Shown piece by piece: positions 56,735 through 64,000 of a stretch of DNA of 64,000 bases. The notes under the pieces are model-generated. The model did no database searches, was not told where the DNA came from, and worked only from the letters and a program-made list of their open reading frames with translations. The position numbers were made by a program, and so were the translations under genes. The stretch's first letter is position 1; every line of letters starts with the position of its first letter. This stretch comes from Erythrobacter sp. NAP1 (GTDB lineage: Bacteria; Pseudomonadota; Alphaproteobacteria; Sphingomonadales; Sphingomonadaceae): assembly GCF_000152865.1 (NCBI RefSeq), contig NZ_CH672390.1, positions 2,335,468-2,399,467 on the forward strand. Direction: 5' to 3'.

Positions 56735-58018
56735 TTATTCCTCGGCGTCGAGGCCGTAAGCGGTGTGCAGAACGCGCACGGCAAGCTCGGTTTCGTCCTC
56801 GTCGATCATCACGCTGACCTTGATCTCGGAGGTCGAAATCGCCTGAATGTTGATCCCGCGATCCGACAACGAGCGGAACATGGTCGAGGCGACGCCGGCA
56901 TGGCTCTTCATGCCGACACCAACGACGCTGATCTTGGCGATCTGGCTGTCGGTGATGATGCGGTTGAACCCGATATCCTCGCGCCGGTCCTCCAGCAGCG
57001 CCTGAGCGCGCGCAAGGTCGGCCTGGGGCACGGTGAAGGTCACGTCGGTCTCGCCCTTGTCGCGCCCGACGTTCTGAATGATCATGTCGACATTGATCGA
57101 CGCATCGGCAAGCGGCTCGAAGATATGCGCCACCGCGCCCGGCTTGTCGGGGACGCGGGTGAGGATGACCTTCGCCTCGTTCTTGTCGTGGGCAATACCG
57201 GTCACAAGTTGGCGTTCCATTTCGCCTCTCTCCACCATTTGGTCCATTTCTTCATCCGAGACGATCAGCGTTCCCGGAAGGTCGTCAGCAAGCGCTGCAT
57301 CGTCGTCGACAAAGCTCGACAGCACCTGGATGCGTACGCCCTCTTTCATCGCGAGGCCGACAGAGCGGGTCTGGAGCACTTTGGCCCCGACGGATGCCAG
57401 TTCGAGCATTTCCTCGTAAGTCACCGCCTTCAGCTTGCGCGCCTTGGCGACGATGCGCGGGTCGGTGGTGTAGACGCCGTCGACATCGGTGTAGATGTCG
57501 CAGCGATCCGCCTTCACCGCCGCTGCAACCGCGACTGCCGAGGTGTCCGATCCGCCCCGCCCCAATGTCGAAACGCGGCCCTCTTCGGTGATGCCCTGAA
57601 AGCCCGGCACAACCGCGATCTCGCCCGCCTCCAGGCTCGCGACCATATCGGGAGCCTCGATACTGGAGATGCGCGCCTTGGCGTGGGCTTCCTCGGTCTT
57701 CACCGGAAGCTGCCAGCCGAGCCAGCTGCGCGCCTTACAACCGAGCGATTGCAGCGTCAGCGCAAGCAGCCCAGAGGTCACCTGCTCGCCGCTCGATACG
57801 ACCACGTCATATTCGGCCGGATCGTAAAGCGCGTTTGCCTCGCGGCAGAAGTTCACCAGCCGATCCGTCTCGCCCGCCATCGCGCTGACGACGACCGCAA
57901 CTTCGTTAGCCTCGCCGTCCTTGCCCGCGGCCTGCGCGCGCACGATATTGGCGACGCGGCGAATGCGTTCGGTCCCGGCCATCGACGTGCCGCCGAATTT
58001 CATCACTACTCGCGCCAA
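56735..58018 (-). CDS. lysC: Aspartate kinase
   Basis: 427 residues from TTG 58018, which has an AAGGAG site 10 bases upstream; the open frame reaches 58102 but lacks a good site. It catalyses the first step from aspartate to lysine, threonine and methionine. The kinase domain has MKFGGTSMAG at the start and TLGRGGSDTSAVA for nucleotide binding. The C-terminal third holds two ACT domains for feedback control by lysine/threonine. Confidence 0.94.
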   Translation of the reverse strand: MARVVMKFGGTSMAGTERIRRVANIVRAQAAGKDGEANEVAVVVSAMAGETDRLVNFCREANALYDPAEYDVVVSSGEQVTSGLLALTLQSLGCKARSWLGWQLPVKTEEAHAKARISSIEAPDMVASLEAGEIAVVPGFQGITEEGRVSTLGRGGSDTSAVAVAAAVKADRCDIYTDVDGVYTTDPRIVAKARKLKAVTYEEMLELASVGAKVLQTRSVGLAMKEGVRIQVLSSFVDDDAALADDLPGTLIVSDEEMDQMVERGEMERQLVTGIAHDKNEAKVILTRVPDKPGAVAHIFEPLADASINVDMIIQNVGRDKGETDVTFTVPQADLARAQALLEDRREDIGFNRIITDSQIAKISVVGVGMKSHAGVASTMFRSLSDRGINIQAISTSEIKVSVMIDEDETELAVRVLHTAYGLDAEE

Positions 58019-58089
58019 GCTCGTCTCGCTCCTTTTCGTGAGTGAGGTGGACAGTGGTGTGTTCGAATTGGCGCTGCTAACGGGGGTGA

Positions 58090-58827
58090 ATGGGAAACGC
58101 AAACGTATCGAATGTAACCATCCGCCCGGAAGAGGCCGCTTTCTTCGCCGATCTGGCCAAGGACTGGTGGAACCCCAAAGGCAAAATGGCCAGCCTGCAC
58201 GAAGTGAACCCGGTGCGGCTCGGCTTCATTCGATCCGCCATCGACGCGCATTGGGGTGGCGACGAGCGCAACATACGCCCACTCAAGGGCAAGAGTGCGC
58301 TCGATATCGGATGCGGTGCAGGGCTCGTGTGCGAGCCGCTCGCACGGCTGGGCGCGGAGGTCACTGGCGTCGATGCAGCCGCCGACAATGTCGCAGCCGC
58401 CAGCGCCCATGCCGAGGCAAGTGGGCTCGACATTCGCTACATGGCAGGCGAGGTCGCAGGGCTGGATATCGGGACATTCGATCTCGTCACCGCACTCGAA
58501 GTGATCGAGCATGTCGCGGACAAGGAAGCGTTCCTTAGCGACGTGACGCAGCGCGTTGCACCGGGGGGACTGCTGGTCATCTCGACCCCCAACCGCACGA
58601 CCGCCTCGCGCCTGCTGCTCGTCGGCGCGGCGGAGGCCGTGGGCTACGTCCCCAAGGGTACGCACCACTGGGACGATTTCATCATGCCAGAGGAGCTCGA
58701 CGTGATGCTGTCGGATTTCGGCTTCGAGGTCACCAAGCGCCAAGGCATCGCATGGCGTCCGGGCAAGGGCCTGCACCTGTCAGACGATGAGAGCCTCAAT
58801 TACATCGTAAGCGCGCGGCGGGTTTAA
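58090..58827 (+). CDS. ubiG: Ubiquinone biosynthesis O-methyltransferase UbiG
   Basis: 245 residues. It methylates the 3-OH (and an earlier hydroxyl) of the ubiquinone ring using SAM. UbiG-specific EEAAFFADLAKDWWNPKGKMASLHEVNPVRL is visible near the N-terminus (core FADLAKDWWNPKG), with motif I ALDIGCGAGLVCEPLARLG and later ISTPNRT. It is divergent from lysC with a 71-base gap and convergent with the phosphodiesterase gene. Confidence 0.93.
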   Translation: MGNANVSNVTIRPEEAAFFADLAKDWWNPKGKMASLHEVNPVRLGFIRSAIDAHWGGDERNIRPLKGKSALDIGCGAGLVCEPLARLGAEVTGVDAAADNVAAASAHAEASGLDIRYMAGEVAGLDIGTFDLVTALEVIEHVADKEAFLSDVTQRVAPGGLLVISTPNRTTASRLLLVGAAEAVGYVPKGTHHWDDFIMPEELDVMLSDFGFEVTKRQGIAWRPGKGLHLSDDESLNYIVSARRV

Positions 58828-59882
58828 AAACCGGACTCGTTCGTGCCTTCATCCAGAAGCTCGACGAATTCCTTCACATTGTCGACGAAGAACCCGTCCG
58901 CACCGCTCGCGATCGCGGCGCGCCAGAGCATTTCGTATTGCCCGTCATCCGATGGACCGCCCTCGCCCTGTAGGCTTGCCGGCAGAAACCCGTTTTCCTT
59001 GCGAAGCGTCCAAGGGTGGACCTTCAGGCCCGCAGCGCGCGCATCGGCGACCAGCGTCGTCTCGGCCATCGTTTCGGGATCGAGGACATAGCCGAGCCAG
59101 GGTCCGATCCCGTCTGCATACTCCGCCACTTCGGCAAGGCCGCTCGCCGTCACCATTTCAGCGTAGCGCATCGTAGGCTCGTCCACCGGACCACCTTCGG
59201 GATGGATCAACTGCGCAAGGTGATAGTCGCTGCGCTGGTTGAGGCGGCGCAGAGGGCCGACCTCAAAACACTGGATTATCAGCTTCTCATCCGCCCCAAT
59301 GTCGAGATTGCGCAATTCGCGCAGCACGAGATCGACCACGTCGATCCCTTCGGCTTCGAGCAGGAAATTCGGATGCTTAAGCTCTGGGTACAGACCGATG
59401 CTGCGGCCGGTCTCCGCTTCCTTCGCCCGGACCAATTGCACGACTTCGGCAAAGGTCGGGACCTGATAGAGCCCGTTATATTGCGTATTGGCCGGGCGGA
59501 TGTTCCCGACCCGCTCACGCGCGCGCAGGGTGCGCAATTCAGCGAGTGTAAAGTCCTCCGCGAACCAGCCTGCAACGCGGCGACCGTCGATGGTCTTTTC
59601 GCGGCGCAGATGCTCGAATTCTTCGCGGCTGGCGACATCGGTGGTGCCCGAAAGCTCGTTCTCATGGCGAGCAACGAGAACAAGGTCCTTTGTCACCACC
59701 AGATCCGGCTCGACGAAATCGGCTCCCTGGTCGATCGCGAGCTCATAAGCGGCCAGCGTGTGCTCAGGCCGTTCGCCGCTCGCCCCGCGATGCGCGATGA
59801 TCAGCGGGTCGTTCTGGGCAAAGGCGGGTGCGGGAATGAGAAGCGCAGCTGCGAGCGCGCTCAGGATAATGCTGCGGACCAT
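58824..59882 (-). CDS. glpQ: Glycerophosphodiester phosphodiesterase, secreted
   Basis: 352 residues with a signal peptide (cleavage after AFAQ). GDPD signature IIAHRGASGERPEHTLAAYELAIDQGADFVEPDLVVTKD (cores HRGASGERPEHT and EPDLVVTKD) contains the catalytic His pair and metal-binding Glu/Asp; a second HHLxxP-type element follows. It hydrolyses glycerophosphodiesters to glycerol 3-phosphate plus alcohol in the periplasm. Its start overlaps the 3' end of the ArsC/YffB-like gene by 22 bases. Confidence 0.9.
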   Translation of the reverse strand: MVRSIILSALAAALLIPAPAFAQNDPLIIAHRGASGERPEHTLAAYELAIDQGADFVEPDLVVTKDLVLVARHENELSGTTDVASREEFEHLRREKTIDGRRVAGWFAEDFTLAELRTLRARERVGNIRPANTQYNGLYQVPTFAEVVQLVRAKEAETGRSIGLYPELKHPNFLLEAEGIDVVDLVLRELRNLDIGADEKLIIQCFEVGPLRRLNQRSDYHLAQLIHPEGGPVDEPTMRYAEMVTASGLAEVAEYADGIGPWLGYVLDPETMAETTLVADARAAGLKVHPWTLRKENGFLPASLQGEGGPSDDGQYEMLWRAAIASGADGFFVDNVKEFVELLDEGTNESGF

Positions 59883-60208
59883 TCGTCTTCCTTGAAACCG
59901 ACCAGAATACCGTTTGAGTGCTCGACAACTGGCCGCTTGATCATGGAGGGGTGCTGAACCAGCAAAGCGACAGCCTTGTGACTGTCAGCCGCATCGGCCT
60001 TCTCTTCTTCGCTTAGCTTGCGATAGGTCGTGCCGCGCTTGTTGAGCACGGTGTCGACGCCCTTCGCCTCGACCCAAGTGGCGAGCTTGTCGGCATCCGC
60101 GCCTTCCTTCTTGTAATCGTGGAAGGTGTATTCGTGGCCATTGGCCTCGAGCCATTTGCGTGCCTTCTTGACCGTGTCGCAATTGGGAATGCCGTAAAAG
60201 TGGATCAT
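59861..60208 (-). CDS. ArsC/Spx/YffB family thioredoxin-fold protein
   Basis: 115 residues from ATG 60208. One Cys in GIPNCDTVKKARKWL at the N-terminus and a Pro in KRPVVEHSNG fit the ArsC-like fold, closest to YffB proteins, which are not arsenate reductases. Function in this family is unclear, possibly a glutathione-linked thiol reductase. Overlap with the downstream phosphodiesterase gene indicates one transcript. Confidence 0.82.
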   Translation of the reverse strand: MIHFYGIPNCDTVKKARKWLEANGHEYTFHDYKKEGADADKLATWVEAKGVDTVLNKRGTTYRKLSEEEKADAADSHKAVALLVQHPSMIKRPVVEHSNGILVGFKEDEWSAALS

Positions 60209-60327
60209 GCAGAAACTCCGTTTCGGAATGCTCCCGCAATGCCAATTGCACGCGCGAAAGCAAGGGCCCGCCAAAGCGGACCCCCGCCTTTACACATTTA
60301 CTCTAGGCCCTGTTTTTCAGCCCGAAA

Positions 60328-60807
60328 TCATTCCGCCGGCATGAACCACTGGCCAGTGCCGGTCGCTTTCTCGGCCGAATACCAATACATGGTGAGCGCT
60401 CCGCGCCAGCCTTCAACGTCGCCCGAGCGGCCTTGAATGCCTCCCACGCAACTGATCGGAGAATTCGGTCCGGCTTCGCCAACATAGTTGCAACCATAGG
60501 CAAAGCTCGAACTTGAGCCATTGCTGCTTGTCGCCTTGCAGGACAGATGGATTGCGAAGATTCCGCCTTCGGGTTGCCCTGTCCCGACACAGCTTACCAT
60601 GCCGGTATCGGCGCTACCGTCTGCGTTGGTCGCGGAATACGTTCCCGAAACCATGCCGCCACCATATTGCGGCCCGTCGGAACCATCGAGGCCTTGGAAG
60701 CGTTCGACCGGCCCCCAATCTACATCGAAAACGAAAGTCTGTGCATGTGCTGGTGACGCTGCGAACATAGCTACGCCTGCTACCAATGGCAGTGCAAATT
60801 TCAGCAT
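60328..60807 (-). CDS. Hypothetical secreted protein
   Basis: 159 residues, not recognised. Signal peptide (cleavage near AHAQTF) and a Gly/Ser-rich mature region with three Cys residues in VSCVGTG, HLSCKAT and PISCVGG and one in YGCNYVGE, which may form disulfides. The region YGGGMVSGTYSATNADGSADTGMVSC suggests a small beta-rich domain. No neighbouring gene indicates a role. Confidence 0.55.
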   Translation of the reverse strand: MLKFALPLVAGVAMFAASPAHAQTFVFDVDWGPVERFQGLDGSDGPQYGGGMVSGTYSATNADGSADTGMVSCVGTGQPEGGIFAIHLSCKATSSNGSSSSFAYGCNYVGEAGPNSPISCVGGIQGRSGDVEGWRGALTMYWYSAEKATGTGQWFMPAE

Positions 60808-60882
60808 TTACCCCTCCTGAGTCGTCGAGGCGACCGCACTGGGGAGATACCATAGTTACGCTACGGAACCTAAGCTTTCCGC

Positions 60883-61356
60883 CTAGCGAGGCGTTCCGAG
60901 ATGCGCATCGGCAATCGCGACTGCGAGCGCATCGGCCGCATCGCTTCCCGCAAGCTGGACACCGGGAAGCAGCACCTTGATCATGGCGGCAACCTGGCTC
61001 TTGTCCGCAGCGCCCGTACCGACGGTTGCCTTCTTCACCAGCCGCGCCGCGTGTTCGTTGACGCTTAGCCCTGCCGCGCCGCACGCCGCCAACACCGCGC
61101 CGCGGGCCTGCGCGAGCTTGAGCGTCGATTTGGGGTTCTCGTTGACGAAGACCTCTTCGCACGCTGCGCGCTCTGGCCCGTGAGCGGCGATCACCTCCGC
61201 AATTCCGCAGGATAGCGCTGCCAGCCGCTCGGCCATCGGGGCCTTGCTGTTGGTCTTTATCTGACCGTTGGCGATATGCGACAGGCGCGAACCTTCAGCG
61301 CGGATCAGGCCCCAGCCTGTGCAGGTGAGCGAGGGATCGAGGCCGAGAATTATCAC
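60883..61356 (-). CDS. ruvC: Crossover junction endodeoxyribonuclease RuvC
   Basis: 157 residues from GTG 61356. It resolves Holliday junctions. Catalytic acids are visible in ILGLDPSLTCTGWG (first Asp, residue 7), AACEEVFVN (Glu) and GSDAADALAVAIADAH (last Asp pair). A 30-residue open frame ends 5 bases before this start, so RuvC translation may depend on ribosomes finishing it. RuvA/RuvB are not next to it. Confidence 0.93.
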   Translation of the reverse strand: MIILGLDPSLTCTGWGLIRAEGSRLSHIANGQIKTNSKAPMAERLAALSCGIAEVIAAHGPERAACEEVFVNENPKSTLKLAQARGAVLAACGAAGLSVNEHAARLVKKATVGTGAADKSQVAAMIKVLLPGVQLAGSDAADALAVAIADAHLGTPR

Positions 61357-61360
61357 GCGG

Positions 61361-61453
61361 CTACAAGCCCACCATCCAACCAAGCCGCCACGCAATCGCG
61401 AGCAGGAACGCGCCGCCCAGCATCAGAGCATATAGCCACTCGCGCCACGTCAT
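61361..61453 (-). CDS. Very small membrane protein upstream of ruvC
   Basis: 30 residues between yebC and ruvC: ATG 61453 to TAG 61361. The sequence is mostly one hydrophobic helix (LYALMLGGAFLLAIAW) with Trp residues at both ends, typical of a single-pass membrane peptide. It starts 8 bases past the YebC stop and ends 5 bases before RuvC. It may be a real mini-protein or a coupling reading frame. Confidence 0.45.
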   Translation of the reverse strand: MTWREWLYALMLGGAFLLAIAWRLGWMVGL

Positions 61454-61461
61454 GAGCCGAC

Positions 61462-62208
61462 TTACGCGTCGAGCTTCTCCATGACTTCGTCGCTGATCTC
61501 GTAATTGCCCCAGACAGTCTGCACGTCGTCATCGTCTTCGAGCGCGTCGATCAGCTTGAGGAGCGTGCCCGCGCCCTTCTCGTCCATCTCAACGGTGAGG
61601 TTTGGCTTCCACGCAAGCTTGACTTCCTTCGCTTCGCCAAGAGCCTTTTCAAGGTTCGAGGACACTTCGTGGAGGTCTTCGGCAGCGGTCCAGATTTCGT
61701 GGCCGTCGTCGGACGATGCAATGTCTTCTGCGCCTGCTTCTAGGGCGGCTTCGAGAACTTTCTCCTCGTCGCCCGCATCAGCGCCGTATTCGATATACCC
61801 GACACGCTCGAAACCGTGGGCGACCGAACCTTCGGTGCCGAGATTGCCGCCGTTCTTGCTGAACGCGGTGCGAACGGCCGTGGCAGTGCGGTTGCGGTTG
61901 TCGGTCAGAGCTTCGACAATGATCGCGCTGCCGCCGGGGCCGTACCCTTCGTAGCGAACCTCTTCGTAGTTCTCGCCATCGGCTGCGCTCGCCTTGTCGA
62001 TCGCGCGCTGGATATTGTCCTTGGGCATTGACTGCCCCTTCGCGGTGTTGATCGCGAGGCGCAGGCGAGGGTTCATATCGGGGTCGGGCGCACCCATCTT
62101 GGCAGCAACCGTAATTTCACGGCTCAGCTTGCTGAAAAGGTTGGAACGCTTCTTATCCTGTGCACCTTTGCGGTGCATGATGTTCTTGAATTTGGAATGG
62201 CCTGCCAT
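61462..62208 (-). CDS. YebC/PmpR family regulator (TACO1-like)
   Basis: 248 residues. The family start [21 protein letters not shown] and [18 protein letters not shown] are clear. YebC proteins act in translation of proline-rich stretches or as regulators, depending on the member. It leads the ruvC transcript, with a small reading frame between. The common name yebC is used for the family only. Confidence 0.93.
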   Translation of the reverse strand: MAGHSKFKNIMHRKGAQDKKRSNLFSKLSREITVAAKMGAPDPDMNPRLRLAINTAKGQSMPKDNIQRAIDKASAADGENYEEVRYEGYGPGGSAIIVEALTDNRNRTATAVRTAFSKNGGNLGTEGSVAHGFERVGYIEYGADAGDEEKVLEAALEAGAEDIASSDDGHEIWTAAEDLHEVSSNLEKALGEAKEVKLAWKPNLTVEMDEKGAGTLLKLIDALEDDDDVQTVWGNYEISDEVMEKLDA

Positions 62209-62262
62209 GGGTACTCTTCTGGTTGGCTGGAATCAGCGAAATATGGTGCTCGCATTAGACCG

Positions 62263-63015
62263 ATGAACGATTATCCGACAAGTCCTGTGACGCCCGCCCG
62301 CGTCCTGATCGCGCCCGCCGACACGATGAGAGGCGAATGGCAGCGCCTCGGTGCGTTTCTGAAGCGCCCTTCGCTCGGCGTGAATGCCGAGCAATCCCAG
62401 CCGTTCAAGGTGCTCGCCCGCATCTACACGCTCGATGTGGCGGCGATGGCGGCGCTCATCACGCTGGCCACCATCGCGGTGGCGGCGGGCATCTACATCC
62501 CGGCGACCGCGCTTGCGGGGATCGAGTTTACGCCGCTTGTCATACTGTCGGTCGTGATCGGTGCGCCGGTGCTGGAGGAGATATTCTTTCGCGGCTGGCT
62601 GTCGGGCAAGCCAGCGCACATTTACGCTCTTCTTGCCGTGATCCTTGGCGCGGTGGGTTTTGGCGTGTCGCACCAAACCAGTCCGATGCTCGGCCTCGCC
62701 GCGCCGGTGATCGGAATTGCTGCCGCGATCGGCCTTGCATTCCGACTTCGCAACCGACCGCCATTCGGCTGGTTCGCCTTCGCGTTCCCCGTCTTCTTCT
62801 GGCTCAGCACGGTTGCCTTCGCGCTGGTTCACCTTTGGAACTTCGAGGAAGGCTCGCTCGCGATCCTTCTGCCTCTGGTGCTGCCGCAGTTCATTCTCGG
62901 AATGCTGCTTGGTTATGTGAGAGTGCGGATCGGACTGTGGTCCGCGATCCTGCTGCACGCGGCCCACAACGCGACCGCGCTGTCGATTGCGGCGCTGGCG
63001 ACCGCCGGAGCCTAG
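62263..63015 (+). CDS. CPBP family intramembrane metalloprotease
   Basis: 250 residues from ATG 62263. Six or seven membrane helices. The ABI/CPBP motif EEIFFRGWL (Glu-Glu at about 104) is followed by HLWNFEEGS and [10 protein letters not shown], giving the two His motifs of the active site. Such proteases process membrane substrates or aid bacteriocin self-immunity in Gram-positives; here a housekeeping or envelope role is more likely. Its end overlaps the convergent YbjQ-like gene by 4 bases. Confidence 0.82.
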   Translation: MNDYPTSPVTPARVLIAPADTMRGEWQRLGAFLKRPSLGVNAEQSQPFKVLARIYTLDVAAMAALITLATIAVAAGIYIPATALAGIEFTPLVILSVVIGAPVLEEIFFRGWLSGKPAHIYALLAVILGAVGFGVSHQTSPMLGLAAPVIGIAAAIGLAFRLRNRPPFGWFAFAFPVFFWLSTVAFALVHLWNFEEGSLAILLPLVLPQFILGMLLGYVRVRIGLWSAILLHAAHNATALSIAALATAGA

Positions 63016-63359
63016 ACCTTCACCGCTGTCCCGCTGGCGCTGACCATCAGCATCGAGCCGGTGTCGCCGATAACCTCGTAATCGAGGTCGATCCCGACCA
63101 CCGCATTGCCGCCGCGCGCCGCGCATTCGGCCTGCAATTCCTCGATCGCCTGATTGCGGGCATCGGAAAGGATGCGTTCATAGCTGCCCGAACGTCCGCC
63201 AACGATATCGCGGATATTGGCGAACAGATCGCGGAAAAGGTTCGCACCCACGATCACTTCACCGACCACGATGCCGCAATAATCCTGGATTGGCTTGCCC
63301 TCGATCGAAGGGGTTGTCGTCACGATCACGCCGCGTGCATCTGCCCAAGGTCCGGCCAT
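63012..63359 (-). CDS. YbjQ-like (UPF0145) protein
   Basis: 115 residues from ATG 63359, with AGGAG site upstream. The family pattern is [32 protein letters not shown] (core [13 protein letters not shown]) and [18 protein letters not shown]. The family is sometimes called heavy-metal-binding, but binding is not established. Convergent with the CPBP gene. Confidence 0.85.
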   Translation of the reverse strand: MAGPWADARGVIVTTTPSIEGKPIQDYCGIVVGEVIVGANLFRDLFANIRDIVGGRSGSYERILSDARNQAIEELQAECAARGGNAVVGIDLDYEVIGDTGSMLMVSASGTAVKV

Positions 63360-63412
63360 CAATTCTCTCCTCTTTTTGGTGTGTTAGATAGATATAACAC
63401 TTTGCCGCAAAT

Positions 63413-64000
63413 TCAAGGTTGCGGCGCTCCACCGCGCACCAGCGCCATGCCCGCTTCGAGGATTTCATCACGCCCTGCTGCGAGGCCTGCAATCGTCGGT
63501 TCCACAATCACATCCGGGACCACCCCGATATTGTGATGCACGCTGCCATCCTGATTGATGACCCGCATTCCGGTGAACATGATGCGGTAGCCTCCGGGCA
63601 AACCGGCCAGCGTGACGTTGCCGTTCGCCCCGGCGCTGGCTTGACCGACAATCGTGCCCAATGCGTTGCCCTTCACGACGCCGAGGATCGATTCCGGATA
63701 GCTCGCCGCAGTCGCGTCGCTCAGAAACACAGTGTTGCTGGTGAGGCGCGGCAGGAGCGGCTGCATCCGCCAGCCGCCTTCGCTAAAACTCATGCCCTGC
63801 TGGTCGGGCCGCTCGATCACCGGACGCTCCATCCGCGCCGAGAGGGCCAGCTCATCGGTCAGGTGCGACAGGAAGAAGGGAGAGCCCTTGGGGCGTCCGC
63901 GCAGGTCGAAGATCAGCCCTTGCGCACCGGCCAGCAGGTCGACCTTTGCAATCAGTTCTTCGTCGGTGATGCGGCTCACGTCGACATAGACGATACCCGG
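63413..64000 (-). CDS. S41 family peptidase, C-terminal part (runs off the window)
   Basis: The frame is open to the window end, so the N-terminus and any PDZ domain lie beyond 64000. The visible 190-odd residues contain the end of a tail-specific protease domain: GLIFDLRGRPKGSPFFLS, VFLSDATAASYPESILGVVKGN with the nucleophile Ser in AASYPES, and GGYRIMFTGMRVINQDG with the PDV strand near the end. It probably processes secreted or periplasmic proteins. Its product is not assigned. Confidence 0.75.
   Translation of the reverse strand, partial: PGIVYVDVSRITDEELIAKVDLLAGAQGLIFDLRGRPKGSPFFLSHLTDELALSARMERPVIERPDQQGMSFSEGGWRMQPLLPRLTSNTVFLSDATAASYPESILGVVKGNALGTIVGQASAGANGNVTLAGLPGGYRIMFTGMRVINQDGSVHHNIGVVPDVIVEPTIAGLAAGRDEILEAGMALVRGGAPQP

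Noticed and set aside
56765..58045. 426-residue open frame on the plus strand
   Set aside because: Antisense to lysC, which has unmistakable kinase and ACT domains.
62337..63536. 399-residue open frame on the plus strand
   Set aside because: An alternative frame of the CPBP gene continuing over the YbjQ-like gene; both overlapped genes have clear family motifs.

Overview
The window looks like a chromosomal segment of a GC-rich alphaproteobacterium, most likely Sphingomonadales (Erythrobacteraceae/Sphingomonadaceae type). The evidence is the gene content: UrcA family protein, a PilZ-XRE fusion, a DUF3604/PPIase/HupE operon, ExoD, a small exported protein ahead of an exopolysaccharide polymerase, and a GTA-type head-spike gene. 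Assignment is by family resemblance only; no search was run.

Region 1 (1-13.6 kb) is mixed chromosomal background. It holds the end of a DUF3667 membrane protein, FtsH, a TetR regulator divergent from a complete ABC-type (DevBCA/MacB-like) tripartite efflux operon with its own outer-membrane factor, an envelope operon (DUF3604, parvulin PPIase, HupE/UreJ-like), ExoD, and a CoA-transferase/MaoC pair. Two tandem inverted repeats lie between the tetR gene and the efflux operon.

Region 2 (13.7-45.4 kb) is a large capsule/exopolysaccharide locus. It encodes PssD/PssE-like glycosyltransferase halves, UDP-ManNAcA synthesis (WecC, WecB), Wza-like export, a Wzc-like tyrosine autokinase, two GT2 transferases, two Wzy/O-antigen-ligase-like proteins and a Wzx flippase. 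Decorating enzymes follow (sulfotransferase, 2OG-Fe oxygenase, methyltransferase-like protein, FrhB-like protein, pyruvyl transferase, acetyltransferase, SGNH hydrolase). Two insertions stand out. One (24.6-27.4 kb) is a translationally coupled pair resembling a phage/gene-transfer-agent spike base protein and a large beta-helix-like spike. The other (35.6-42.8 kb) is a lasso peptide biosynthetic cluster.

The lasso cluster has all core parts: a nucleotidyltransferase, an exporter ABC protein, a PqqD-like RRE protein (B1), an HPr-kinase-like peptide kinase, an asparagine-synthase-like cyclase (C) and a transglutaminase-like leader peptidase (B2). Its precursor gene, too short for ordinary ORF calling, is at 40104-40232 on the minus strand. 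It encodes 42 residues with an exact YxxPxLxxxGxxxxxT leader motif and a predicted 16-residue core, GSGTSFRDGAVTNTRF, expected to close a Gly1-Asp8 macrolactam. A strong intrinsic terminator follows the precursor. The core ends in Phe, so it lacks the C-terminal Ser that paeninodin-type kinases phosphorylate, although a kinase and a nucleotidyltransferase are both present.

Region 3 (45.4-64 kb) returns to housekeeping and metabolic genes: a lipoprotein cytochrome c, tRNA-Leu(CAG), an NDUFA9-like epimerase, a dienelactone-hydrolase-like lipoprotein, a PQQ/heme c alcohol dehydrogenase, DUF4198-PurU, UrcA, PurT, a degenerate GGDEF protein, a PilZ-XRE regulator, aspartate kinase, UbiG, a glycerophosphodiester phosphodiesterase with an ArsC/YffB-like protein, a small exported protein, RuvC (with an unannotated 30-residue membrane ORF just upstream), YebC, a CPBP protease, a YbjQ-like protein, and the C-terminal part of an S41 peptidase that runs off the end.
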